Part shown: in pieces, positions 9,544 through 16,903 of the stretch | How the letters are laid out: each line of letters starts with the position of its first letter | Numbering within the stretch: the first letter of the stretch is position 1 | Source: Rhodohalobacter mucosus | GTDB lineage: Bacteria; Bacteroidota; Rhodothermia; Balneolales; Balneolaceae | Reading direction: 5' to 3' | Assembly (NCBI RefSeq): GCF_003150675.1 | Contig: NZ_QGGB01000005.1 | Location: 310,001 to 374,000, forward strand | Length of the DNA: 64,000 bases | Notes under the pieces: model-generated | Told to the model about the DNA's origin: nothing | Database searches by the model: none | What the model saw: the letters and a program-made list of their open reading frames with translations, nothing else | Translations under genes and position numbers: made by a program

Positions 9544-10683
9544 TCAGAAATTAACCAGTACACTCAGGCGGATGGTATTCGCCAGAGGGTGATCTTCCTC
9601 AAGCGTGTAGATGTAGCTGAAATCGAATCCAAATATGTTGTATTTAAGGCCGGCACCCAGCGTGATGAATTCACGGTTGCCGTTTTCAGGATTTTCGTAG
9701 TAATAACCGCTTCTGAGCGCAAAAAGGTTGTTATACCAGTATTCAAGGCCGAATCCGAACATAAGCTGTTCTGCGAGGCTGAGTGATACAATTTCGCCCG
9801 TGCCGTTGTTGCGTTCCAGACTTCCCCATGAATTGAAGAGTGCCTCAACAACACCCATTGGCTCGAATGTGGCATTGTCGGGATCATTGGGATCCTGAAG
9901 CCGCTCGTTGCGGGCCATGATTTTGGAAATGTCATTGGAAAACGTAAGGGTATTCATTCCCATTTCATCCAGGTCCATGGTGTACGCCCAGCCTGCTCTG
10001 AGAACGGTCGGCAGCGGATCTTTCTGTGCATTGTCGGTGTACTGAATGCCCGGGCCGATATTCGACAAATTGAAACCTGCATTGATGGAGGCTTCCCGGT
10101 TGGCTACGGTAAATGAGTTGCTTTTGTAAAGGCCTGCAATATCGATCCCAACACTAGAGCCGGGATTGATCTGCTGCCCGCTTACGCTTCCGTCGGCGAG
10201 AGAGCTGTAGATGTAGCGAAGGCCGGTTCCAAGTGCAAAATTATCAGAAATCCGGAATCCGTAGGAGAGACCGGCTGTAATCTCATAACTGTTGAATCTG
10301 CCAAGTTCCAGGCCCGCTTCGTCGGTGCGCGTCTGTTCTCCCAGATTCAAAAAAGTGATGTGTCCGCCGATAGTGCCTACTCCGTCGATATAATATGTTC
10401 CAACCAGGTAGTCGTAAAAAAGGTCTGCGTTAAAAGCGGGAAGCCAGTTGGCATGTGTGATGCTAATCTGATTCTGATCCTGAAAAGCCAGCCCGGCCGG
10501 ATTCCAGAAAATGGCTGATGCATTGTCAGCAATTGCGACCCCGGTATTTCCCATGCCGGCACCGCGAGAATCGGGCTCTATCTGAAGAAATGGAACCGCC
10601 GTAATGCCAACCTGCGCATTTGCAGTTCTTGAAAAGCTGAATATAAATACGATGAGTAGTAGGGTGGATAAAACTTTTTTCAT
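9544..10683 (-). CDS. porV: PorV (LptO) family outer-membrane protein of the type IX secretion system
   Basis: 379 residues from ATG at 10681-10683; a longer frame exists upstream but MKKVLSTLLL is a normal signal-peptide start. Cleavage is predicted at ANA|QVGIT. The N-terminus has the FadL-like PorV signature (PFLQIEPDSRGAGMGNTGVA, then SAIFWNPAGLA), followed by beta-barrel strands and a terminal Phe (LVNF). PorV is the outer-membrane shuttle that takes CTD-bearing cargo from the SprA translocon to the PorU sortase or attachment complex. Here it leads an operon whose second gene encodes such a CTD cargo. SprA is encoded at 30.3 kb. Confidence 0.92.
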   Translation of the reverse strand: MKKVLSTLLLIVFIFSFSRTANAQVGITAVPFLQIEPDSRGAGMGNTGVAIADNASAIFWNPAGLAFQDQNQISITHANWLPAFNADLFYDYLVGTYYIDGVGTIGGHITFLNLGEQTRTDEAGLELGRFNSYEITAGLSYGFRISDNFALGTGLRYIYSSLADGSVSGQQINPGSSVGIDIAGLYKSNSFTVANREASINAGFNLSNIGPGIQYTDNAQKDPLPTVLRAGWAYTMDLDEMGMNTLTFSNDISKIMARNERLQDPNDPDNATFEPMGVVEALFNSWGSLERNNGTGEIVSLSLAEQLMFGFGLEYWYNNLFALRSGYYYENPENGNREFITLGAGLKYNIFGFDFSYIYTLEEDHPLANTIRLSVLVNF

Positions 10684-10703
10684 TTTTCTAAACTGGTTTA
10701 CTG

Positions 10704-10711
10704 CAAATATA
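10704..10711 (-). promoter_or_regulatory. Bacteroidota-type -7 promoter element for porV
   Basis: The minus strand reads TATATTTG, a match to the TAnnTTTG -7 consensus of Bacteroidota, 20 nt upstream of the porV ATG. No well-spaced -33 TTG is evident, so the leader would be short and the call is tentative. Confidence 0.4.
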
Positions 10712-11055
10712 GCATGAAAACGCAATCAGTATCATTTGATTGCATGAAATTTATGTTGCCGTTTCGACCCTTTTAAGGTTACGCTGATAAATCCGTCTGT
10801 TTTTATGCCGGATGATAATCGAATGTAAGGACGATCACCGAATCGTTTCGTAACAAAAAAGGGATCTGTAGCTATTTATAATAGGCGAAAAAGGTTGGTT
10901 TTTTCTTTCATGCACTACCAGGATAAAAATGATCCTGCAGCTTACTGTACCTGAATTATGAACCGAAATAATTACTTTTGTTTGACTTTGAAATGATACA
11001 CCCCCCGCTCTTAAAATGCAACTCATTTTAAAGGCAATGTAAAAGAAACAGTCTT
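10712..11055. other. Intergenic region without a supported gene
   Basis: Between the porV promoter and the thiolase stop I see no convincing gene; the one 63-codon minus-strand frame (10835-11026) lacks coding character. Near the thiolase end are two short AT-rich hairpins: TTAAAATG/CATTTTAA (11011-11031) and GTAAAAGA/TCTTTTAC (11039-11059, overlapping the thiolase stop). Either could slow or end transcription, but neither has a T-run on the minus strand. Confidence 0.5.
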
Positions 11056-12234
11056 TTACAGCATTTCAACGACTAGAGCCGATGCACCACCGCCACCGTT
11101 GCATATTCCTGCGCAGCCGAGTTTCCCTCCAGTTCTGCGCAGCGCATGAAGAAGCGTCACCACGATTCGGGCACCTGAACAACCGATGGGGTGGCCTATA
11201 CTGACCGCACCACCGTGGATGTTTACTTTATCGGGATTCAGTTCCAGAATCTGGTTGTTTGCCAGGGAAACCACAGAAAAGGCTTCATTGATTTCAAAAA
11301 GGTCGATATCCTCCTTGCTGACACCCGCTCTTTTTAGCGCAATCGGTATGGCATCTGCCGGTGCGGTGGTGAACCATTCCGGTGCTTTTGCTGCACTGCC
11401 ATGGCTCAGGATTCTGGCCAGGGGCTGCAGACCCAGTTCACCGGCTTTCTCTTCACTCATCAGCAGCACACCGGCTGCACCGTCATTGATACTGCTTGCA
11501 TTGGCCGCAGTGATGGTTCCTTCTTTGTCAAACACCGGTCTGAGTGATGGTATTTTGTCGAACTTGACGCGTTCAAGCTCTTCATCCATTTTTACTTCCG
11601 TTACGTTGCCGCGCCGGTCTTTAACTTTCATCGTAATGATCTCATCGTCAAACCAGCCGTTTTCGTGTGCTGCAATGGCACGCTTGTACGACGTGATGGC
11701 AAACTCATCCTGCTCTTCGCGGGATATATTGCACTCTTTGGCGCATATTTCACCGGCATTACCCATATGGAAATCATTATAGACGTCCCAAAGTCCGTCC
11801 GTAATGATACCGTCAAGAGCCTGAACGTGTCCCAGTTTGGACCCGAAGCGCTGCTTTGGAAGGTAATAAGGTACATTGCTCATGCTCTCCATACCGCCTG
11901 CAAACATGATGTCGTTCTGTCCCAGTGCGATCTGATCGGCCGCAATCATAATTGCCCTGGTGCCTGAGGCGCATACTTTATTCACGGTTGTGGCCGGTGT
12001 ACGCTCACTGAGGCCGGCTTCCATGGCCGCCTGACGCGCAGGAGCCTGACCGATGCCTGCTGTGAGAACATTTCCAATCACCACTTCTTCAATATCGTCC
12101 GGTTTGATGCCCGCTTTTTTCACCAGTTCGTAAATAACCGAAGAGGCAAGTTCGGGGGCGGAAAATGAGGATAAACTGCCTCCAAATGATCCTATGGGTG
12201 TCCGTTTCGCAGCTACAATTACAACATTTCTCAT
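11056..12234 (-). CDS. Acetyl-CoA C-acetyltransferase (thiolase)
   Basis: 392 residues, the usual thiolase length. It condenses two acetyl-CoA to acetoacetyl-CoA, or runs the reverse thiolysis. Catalytic features are all visible: nucleophilic Cys88 in NKVCASGTRA, HGGAVSIGHPIGCSGAR with the catalytic His, and the C-terminal Cys in CAGICNGGGGAS. Best fit is the biosynthetic AtoB/PhaA type rather than FadA, but substrate chain length cannot be read from sequence alone. It follows the cystathionine gamma-synthase-like gene by 27 bp on the same strand. Confidence 0.93.
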   Translation of the reverse strand: MRNVVIVAAKRTPIGSFGGSLSSFSAPELASSVIYELVKKAGIKPDDIEEVVIGNVLTAGIGQAPARQAAMEAGLSERTPATTVNKVCASGTRAIMIAADQIALGQNDIMFAGGMESMSNVPYYLPKQRFGSKLGHVQALDGIITDGLWDVYNDFHMGNAGEICAKECNISREEQDEFAITSYKRAIAAHENGWFDDEIITMKVKDRRGNVTEVKMDEELERVKFDKIPSLRPVFDKEGTITAANASSINDGAAGVLLMSEEKAGELGLQPLARILSHGSAAKAPEWFTTAPADAIPIALKRAGVSKEDIDLFEINEAFSVVSLANNQILELNPDKVNIHGGAVSIGHPIGCSGARIVVTLLHALRRTGGKLGCAGICNGGGGASALVVEML

Positions 12235-12261
12235 AACGTTAGGGTAGATTTTTTTTTGATA

Positions 12262-13401
12262 TTAAAAAGCCTGTTCAAGATCGCCGATCAGGTCTTCTGA
12301 ATCTTCAATGCCGACCGATAGACGGATCAGGGAATCCATCAGACCTGCTTTTTCCCGCACCTCTTTGGGTATAGATCCGTGCGTCATGGATGCGGGATGG
12401 CTGATCAGTGATTCCACGCCACCAAGGCTTTCTGCAAGGGTAAAAATACGGGTTTTACTCATAAAAGAGTTGGCAGCATCCATCGAGTCGTCCTTCAGGG
12501 TGAAAGAGACCATAGCACCGAAATCATTCATTTGCCTGGCTGCCAGTTCATGCTGTGGATGCGTCTTCAGGCCGGGGTAATACAGCAGGTCAACATCGGG
12601 GTGACCCGACAGGTATTCAGCGATCTCCTTTGCGTTTTCCACGGATCTCTGGACTCGCACATGAAGTGTCTTAATTCCTCTCAGAATCAGGTAGCAGTCC
12701 ATCGGGCCGGGAACAGCTCCGGTTGTTTTAACCTGAAAACGAAGTTTTTCCATCAGGTCCTTGTCGGAGCTGGCTACCGCACCGCCTATGGCATCCGAGT
12801 GCCCGCCAAGATATTTGGTGGTGGAGTGCATCACTGCGTCCGCCCCCAGGTCGAGGGGCCGCTGCAGATAAGGAGAAGCAAAGGTGTTATCAACCATGCT
12901 CAGGGCCCCGGCTTTATGGGCTATTTTTGAAACGGCCTCTATATCAATGATACGCAGCAGGGGGTTGGTAGGCGTTTCAATCCAGATAAGTCGTGTATTG
13001 GATGTAACGGCACTTTCCACCTCCTCCGTCCGCGTCATGTCAACAAAGGAAAAATCAATGCCATAAGGTTCAAAAACCTGTGTAAAAAGCCTGTAGGTAC
13101 CGCCGTAAAGGTCATTGGTGGAAATCACGTGATCACCCGGCTTCAGGGTTTTAAGAATCGCGTCAATAGCGGCTACACCGCTGGAGAAACAGGCACATTC
13201 ATCCGCATTTTCCAGCCCTGCGATCAGTTTTTCAAGCGCAGTTCGTGTCGGGTTGCCCACCCGGGCATAATCATATCCTTTATGAATATTGGGTGATTCC
13301 TGCGCATAGGTGGATGTGTGAAATACGGGCGGCATCACGGCTCCGGATGTTTCTTCCGGTTGCTGCCCTGCGTGTATTGCCTTCGTGTTGAATTTCATCA
13401 T
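12262..13401 (-). CDS. Cystathionine gamma-synthase / gamma-lyase family PLP enzyme
   Basis: 379 residues of the Cys/Met-metabolism PLP family. Visible: [13 protein letters not shown] near the N-terminus, SSGVAAI (cofactor phosphate site), [18 protein letters not shown], and the PLP lysine in [12 protein letters not shown] (about K196), then the conserved [18 protein letters not shown]. Members make cystathionine from an activated homoserine or cleave cystathionine; the two cannot be separated by eye. A cystathionine beta-synthase type gene at 26 kb would fit a reverse transsulfuration route (homocysteine to cysteine), favouring gamma-lyase activity; this is inference. Met2 at 13398 is an equally good start. 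The gap to the upstream TPR gene is 3 bp. Confidence 0.9.
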   Translation of the reverse strand: MMKFNTKAIHAGQQPEETSGAVMPPVFHTSTYAQESPNIHKGYDYARVGNPTRTALEKLIAGLENADECACFSSGVAAIDAILKTLKPGDHVISTNDLYGGTYRLFTQVFEPYGIDFSFVDMTRTEEVESAVTSNTRLIWIETPTNPLLRIIDIEAVSKIAHKAGALSMVDNTFASPYLQRPLDLGADAVMHSTTKYLGGHSDAIGGAVASSDKDLMEKLRFQVKTTGAVPGPMDCYLILRGIKTLHVRVQRSVENAKEIAEYLSGHPDVDLLYYPGLKTHPQHELAARQMNDFGAMVSFTLKDDSMDAANSFMSKTRIFTLAESLGGVESLISHPASMTHGSIPKEVREKAGLMDSLIRLSVGIEDSEDLIGDLEQAF

Positions 13402-13404
13402 GTT

Positions 13405-14649
13405 TTACAGATTGTAGGTGCGTTCCAGTGTATCGGCCTCATCGTCCATTCCCAGATCACGATATACATCATAGAGGGTTTGTATATACTCTCTGTTTTC
13501 GGGATGATTTTCTGCCAGTTTTTCGAGCGGAGGTATGGCCTTCTGAAGGTATTCTGCCTGCAGCGACTCCAGCTCTTCACGATACTCCTCGCCTGCCAGT
13601 ACCGAGAGGTCATTAAATCTGTCAGAACTGTTCATAAATATCACGGCACTTCGATAGAGCTGATCTTCGGTAAGCGGCAGGCTCTCCTGCAACCCCGTCA
13701 GCAGTTCATCGATCTCTTCAGCCATTCCACGGAGATCTGAAAGCTGTTCACGGCCGGGTGCGGCAGGCTGATTGGCGGATTCCTGCAGTTCTTCGACGCT
13801 CCTGCTGAACCTGTAATAGAGCTGAACGGCAAGAGCTTCGCGATATTCAAAGCGTGTTTCATACTCCTCAGCGAGGTTTCTGAGTATGGATATGGCTTCA
13901 TCATGCTCATTGTTCAGCATCAGCGCATTGGCCAGTCCGTGCCTTATATAATCTTCTTCAGGATACTGCTCGGAAAGCGTACGGTACAGGCTGATTGAAC
14001 GTTCGATATCTCCTGATTCAAGGTAAAGATAGGCAAGCCGTTCCCTGAGTTCGCTGTTATCTGAGCCGGGTATCTGCAGTGCAGTGTTGAGGGTTTCTAT
14101 GGCCGATGTGAGGTCTCCGCCCAAGTAGTAGGTGTTGGCTAGCAGGTTATAGGTGCTGAGGCTGTCGGGCCGCAAAATGATGGCATTTTCAAAATGAGCG
14201 CTGATCCGGTCTCTGTCAACAGACTCTGTTTCAGCGGCATCCCTGGAAGACTGAAGAAGCTCAACACCGGAGGCCTGTTCGATACTCCATGCCCTGCTTA
14301 TCACCTCCTCAACCCCGTCTACGCTTTCCGTACCCCTCTGCACACTATTTTCGTGCAGTTCCCGAATGTTTCGATAGTAGGGCTTTCGGAGAAGTGGGTC
14401 ATCCGCATTCTGCGAAAGGGTAAAAAGAAGATCCGCCTTCTGCTCCTGTAGTTCAGCATCATCCGGATTATCGCTCAGCAGATCATTGATCGAGTCGAGC
14501 TGTCTGCTTATTTCTGCGTTTGTGGCGGGACCCTTCTGACGGGGTTCATTGCCGGTGATTCCAAGCTGCGCACAGGATGAGATAAAAAAAAGCCCGAAGA
14601 CAATCCCAGTTAATACCGGGATTGTCTTTCGGGTTTGAATGTAGGTCAT
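13405..14649 (-). CDS. TPR-repeat lipoprotein
   Basis: About 414 residues from ATG at 14647-14649; a TTG six codons earlier would touch the stop of the upstream gene. The N-terminus (MTYIQTRKTIPVLTG, then VFGLFFISSC) is a lipoprotein signal with lipobox ISSC. Residues about 170-310 contain tetratricopeptide-like helices (NLLANTYYLGGDLTSAIETL, RERLAYLYLESGDIERSISL, RHGLANALMLNNEHDEAISI), followed by a coiled Glu-rich part. It is homologous in layout to the next TPR lipoprotein upstream and likely a duplicate. The function is unknown; TPR lipoproteins scaffold envelope complexes. A strong terminator-like hairpin sits inside its signal-peptide codons. Confidence 0.82.
   Translation of the reverse strand: MTYIQTRKTIPVLTGIVFGLFFISSCAQLGITGNEPRQKGPATNAEISRQLDSINDLLSDNPDDAELQEQKADLLFTLSQNADDPLLRKPYYRNIRELHENSVQRGTESVDGVEEVISRAWSIEQASGVELLQSSRDAAETESVDRDRISAHFENAIILRPDSLSTYNLLANTYYLGGDLTSAIETLNTALQIPGSDNSELRERLAYLYLESGDIERSISLYRTLSEQYPEEDYIRHGLANALMLNNEHDEAISILRNLAEEYETRFEYREALAVQLYYRFSRSVEELQESANQPAAPGREQLSDLRGMAEEIDELLTGLQESLPLTEDQLYRSAVIFMNSSDRFNDLSVLAGEEYREELESLQAEYLQKAIPPLEKLAENHPENREYIQTLYDVYRDLGMDDEADTLERTYNL
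14584..14636 (-). terminator. Strong intrinsic terminator-like hairpin inside a lipoprotein signal-peptide coding sequence
   Basis: On the minus strand, CCCGAAAGACAATCCC (14633-14618) pairs with GGGATTGTCTTCGGG (14607-14593) around a 10-nt loop: 15 bp with one bulged base. After one C come eight T (14591-14584). The hairpin begins about 35 nt after the stop of the upstream TPR gene and about 15 nt after the ATG of the downstream one; its arms encode TRKTIP and TGIVFG and the T-run encodes Leu-Phe-Phe. By shape this is a textbook factor-independent terminator. Confidence 0.8.
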
Positions 14650-14667
14650 AAGTATAGTCAAGCTCAA

Positions 14668-15981
14668 TTAAAGACCCGCTTTCTCCATGGCTTCCATTGC
14701 TTTCTCTTCCATTCCAAGTGTAGTGTAAACCTGGAAAAGAGACTGCCAGTTTTCGGTATCTTCAGGATTAAGTTCTGCAGCGCGTTCGTAATAAATCAGC
14801 GCTTCCTGAAGGTTTTGGCGGGCACGCTCATCAAGCTGCTGAGCAAGCTCATTGTCCTCGGTGTTATTTCGCCGCTCAAAGAGACTTGCTGCACGGTTCT
14901 GGTAGATAATTCCAAGAATGGAATTCGCGGATTCACTGTCAGGCTCAAGTTCTACAACACGCTTCATTTCGCGAATGGAGATTTCTGTCAGTTCATCCAT
15001 CTCCTGTTCCAGTTCTGAGATGCGGTCCTGCAGTTCGGCAAGTTCATTTTCAAGCTGTGCGCGATTGTTTACGTTCACATCATCGATTTCGCGACGCAGT
15101 TCGAAAGCCTCTTCGTATAGCTCTGTAACTTCATCAGAAATAGCGGTTACTCTTTGATAGACCTGTGTTCCGAGTACGCGTCTGTACTGAGGATTGTCAG
15201 GTTCATCTGCAATAAGGCCCTCAATGAGTTCAATGGCACGATCCTGTTGTCCGGTCTGCAAGAAGGCGTCCGCGAGGAGCTGTACAAAGATGGACTCTTC
15301 CGGATAAATTTCCATGGCTTCCTCTGCATACATCACAGCCCTGTCGTAGCTCTCCTGGTAGAGCAGGATGCTGATCATGTATTCATAGTCATCCACAGCA
15401 GGAGGATCGAGCATCTCCATGGCTGTTTCGTAGTTTTCAACAGACTGATCAACCATACCGTTGTTGAACTGAACTGAGGAAAGCACAATATAGCCGAGTG
15501 CGCTGTCGGGCTGAATGGTTATTGCATTCTGAAAGTGCGCAATTGCGGTTTCGCCGGGCTGCTCGAGAGTAGCCGCTATACTGTCGTTATTAACGATGTT
15601 GACACCGCTGTTAAATTCTTCCGCCCAATAGAACGTGATGCTCTCTTCCATCTGGCCATACTCATCGGGACGCTCTTCCAGTCCCTGCATGAGTTCTTCA
15701 GCGGTATTAAAGGAGGCCCTTGCCTGCTCATAGAGATCTTTTCTCTGGCGGGGATCATTCAGTGTTTCGGCCTGGCTTACCAAGACTTCGCCTTTATAAT
15801 AGTGAGCAATGTAGTTGTTGGGATCTTCATCAATTGCCGCATTAACAGCATCAAGCGCCTGCTGGTATTCGCCGGTTACCATAAACAGCTGCACTTCATT
15901 CACTAATGGGTCCGTGGCTTCGCACGCCCAAAGCATACCTGCAGCTGCAATTATGAACAATAATGGTTTAAAACGTTTCAT
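14668..15981 (-). CDS. TPR-repeat lipoprotein, first gene of a four-gene operon
   Basis: 437 residues. N-terminal lipoprotein signal MKRFKPLLFIIAAAGMLWAC with Cys20. TPR-like helices recur (YQQALDAVNAAIDEDPNNYIAHY, PDSALGYIVLSSVQFNNGMVDQSVENYETAME, split by linkers). Residues about 280-335 form a probable coiled coil (ELYEEAFELRREI, then ELAELQDRISELEQEMDEL), and the C-terminal TPR ends with NPEDTENWQSLFQVYTTLGMEEKA. No enzymatic domain. It is followed by a related TPR lipoprotein, a PLP enzyme and a thiolase on the same strand. An envelope scaffold role is inferred; the exact function is unknown. Confidence 0.82.
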   Translation of the reverse strand: MKRFKPLLFIIAAAGMLWACEATDPLVNEVQLFMVTGEYQQALDAVNAAIDEDPNNYIAHYYKGEVLVSQAETLNDPRQRKDLYEQARASFNTAEELMQGLEERPDEYGQMEESITFYWAEEFNSGVNIVNNDSIAATLEQPGETAIAHFQNAITIQPDSALGYIVLSSVQFNNGMVDQSVENYETAMEMLDPPAVDDYEYMISILLYQESYDRAVMYAEEAMEIYPEESIFVQLLADAFLQTGQQDRAIELIEGLIADEPDNPQYRRVLGTQVYQRVTAISDEVTELYEEAFELRREIDDVNVNNRAQLENELAELQDRISELEQEMDELTEISIREMKRVVELEPDSESANSILGIIYQNRAASLFERRNNTEDNELAQQLDERARQNLQEALIYYERAAELNPEDTENWQSLFQVYTTLGMEEKAMEAMEKAGL

Positions 15982-16471
15982 AAATAGTGACTATCAGTTC
16001 GTGATTGGTTATCAGATATATATCATGTTAAAAGTAACCATATAAAGCACCTTCCGCAATAATGGTATCTTCTCCCGCAGCTGATTTTTGTTTCATGATA
16101 ATCGATCTGCAGGACCTATATTTAAGTGAGTTCGATTTAAAAAATGGAACTCAAAAGTCTCCTTTGCCCGTAGGGTTGCCTATGGTGAAGGTGAAGAGTC
16201 CGGCCCGGCTGTTGTGGCGGAGGAGGGAGACGACCGGTCCCGATCGGGATCTCTGTGGGGTTGAGCGTTGATTTGATTCAAACAATTAAATTTAAGCACT
16301 ACGCCCACTATGTAACATCTCTCCCCGCCTGCGAGGCGGTACTCCCTTCAGGGAGACGACCGTTAACCTCCGTCAGCTGACGGAGAGACACTTTACGATA
16401 AATCTTATGTCGAACGGACGTTATATTAAACCCGGTTTAAATATATTGTTTCACTGAAAATCAGATTTCTT
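15982..16471. other. 490-bp intergenic region between divergent genes, with a palindrome cluster
   Basis: The gap separates the minus-strand TPR operon from plus-strand ridA and so must hold both promoters, though I see no clean TAnnTTTG element. Small frames here (such as 16062-16271) run through the repeats and look non-coding. The central 16224-16388 part is a separate repeat entry. Confidence 0.5.
16224..16388. repeat. Cluster of short palindromes with a 13-nt direct repeat
   Basis: AGGGAGACGACCG occurs at 16224-16236 and again at 16350-16362. Around these are exact palindromes or hairpins: TCCCGATCGGGA (16238-16249), CCGCCT/AGGCGG (16325-16339), CTCCCT/AGGGAG (16342-16355) and CTCCGTCAGCTGACGGAG (16368-16385). 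The second block is bracketed by TCTCTCC (about 16317-16324) and GGAGAGA (16382-16388). This resembles REP- or MITE-like non-coding elements; other genomic copies cannot be checked from here. Confidence 0.6.
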
Positions 16472-16852
16472 ATGTCAAAGCAAATTGTATCCACGGATAA
16501 AGCACCCGCAGCTATAGGGCCCTACAGCCAGGCTGTAATTTTTAACGGAATCGTCTACTGCTCGGGACAAATCGCCCTTATTCCGGAAACAATGGAAATT
16601 GTTGAAGGAGGTATTGAAGAGCAGACGGAACAGGTTATGAAAAACCTTTCGGAAGTACTGAGGGCAGCCGGAAGTGATTTCAGCAATGTATTGAAATGTA
16701 CCATCTACCTGGCCAGTATGGACGATTTCATTGTTGTTAACGGAATCTACGGGGCCAGTTTTCCGGAGAATCCTCCGGCGAGGGAGACGGTTGCGGTGAA
16801 AACACTGCCCAGGAACGTATTGGTTGAGATCAGCTGCATTGCCAGCGTGTAG
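16472..16852 (+). CDS. ridA: RidA/YjgF-family enamine/imine deaminase
   Basis: 126 residues, normal for RidA, which hydrolyses reactive enamine/imine intermediates released by PLP enzymes, protecting the cell from 2-aminoacrylate-type damage. Motifs: APAAIGPYSQA near the N-terminus, YCSGQIAL, and the active-site Arg in NPPARETVAV, then VLVEISCIASV at the end. It stands alone, convergent with the M23 peptidase gene. Confidence 0.95.
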   Translation: MSKQIVSTDKAPAAIGPYSQAVIFNGIVYCSGQIALIPETMEIVEGGIEEQTEQVMKNLSEVLRAAGSDFSNVLKCTIYLASMDDFIVVNGIYGASFPENPPARETVAVKTLPRNVLVEISCIASV

Positions 16853-16903
16853 TTTATCAAAAAGGCAGATTGCCAGGGTGTCCGGCTCCGGGAGGGTAAG
16901 TCA

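Noticed and set aside
10835-11026. 63-codon minus-strand frame in the porV-thiolase gap
   Set aside because: Unremarkable composition, no homologous look, and no ribosome site or promoter; AT-rich spacer is more likely.
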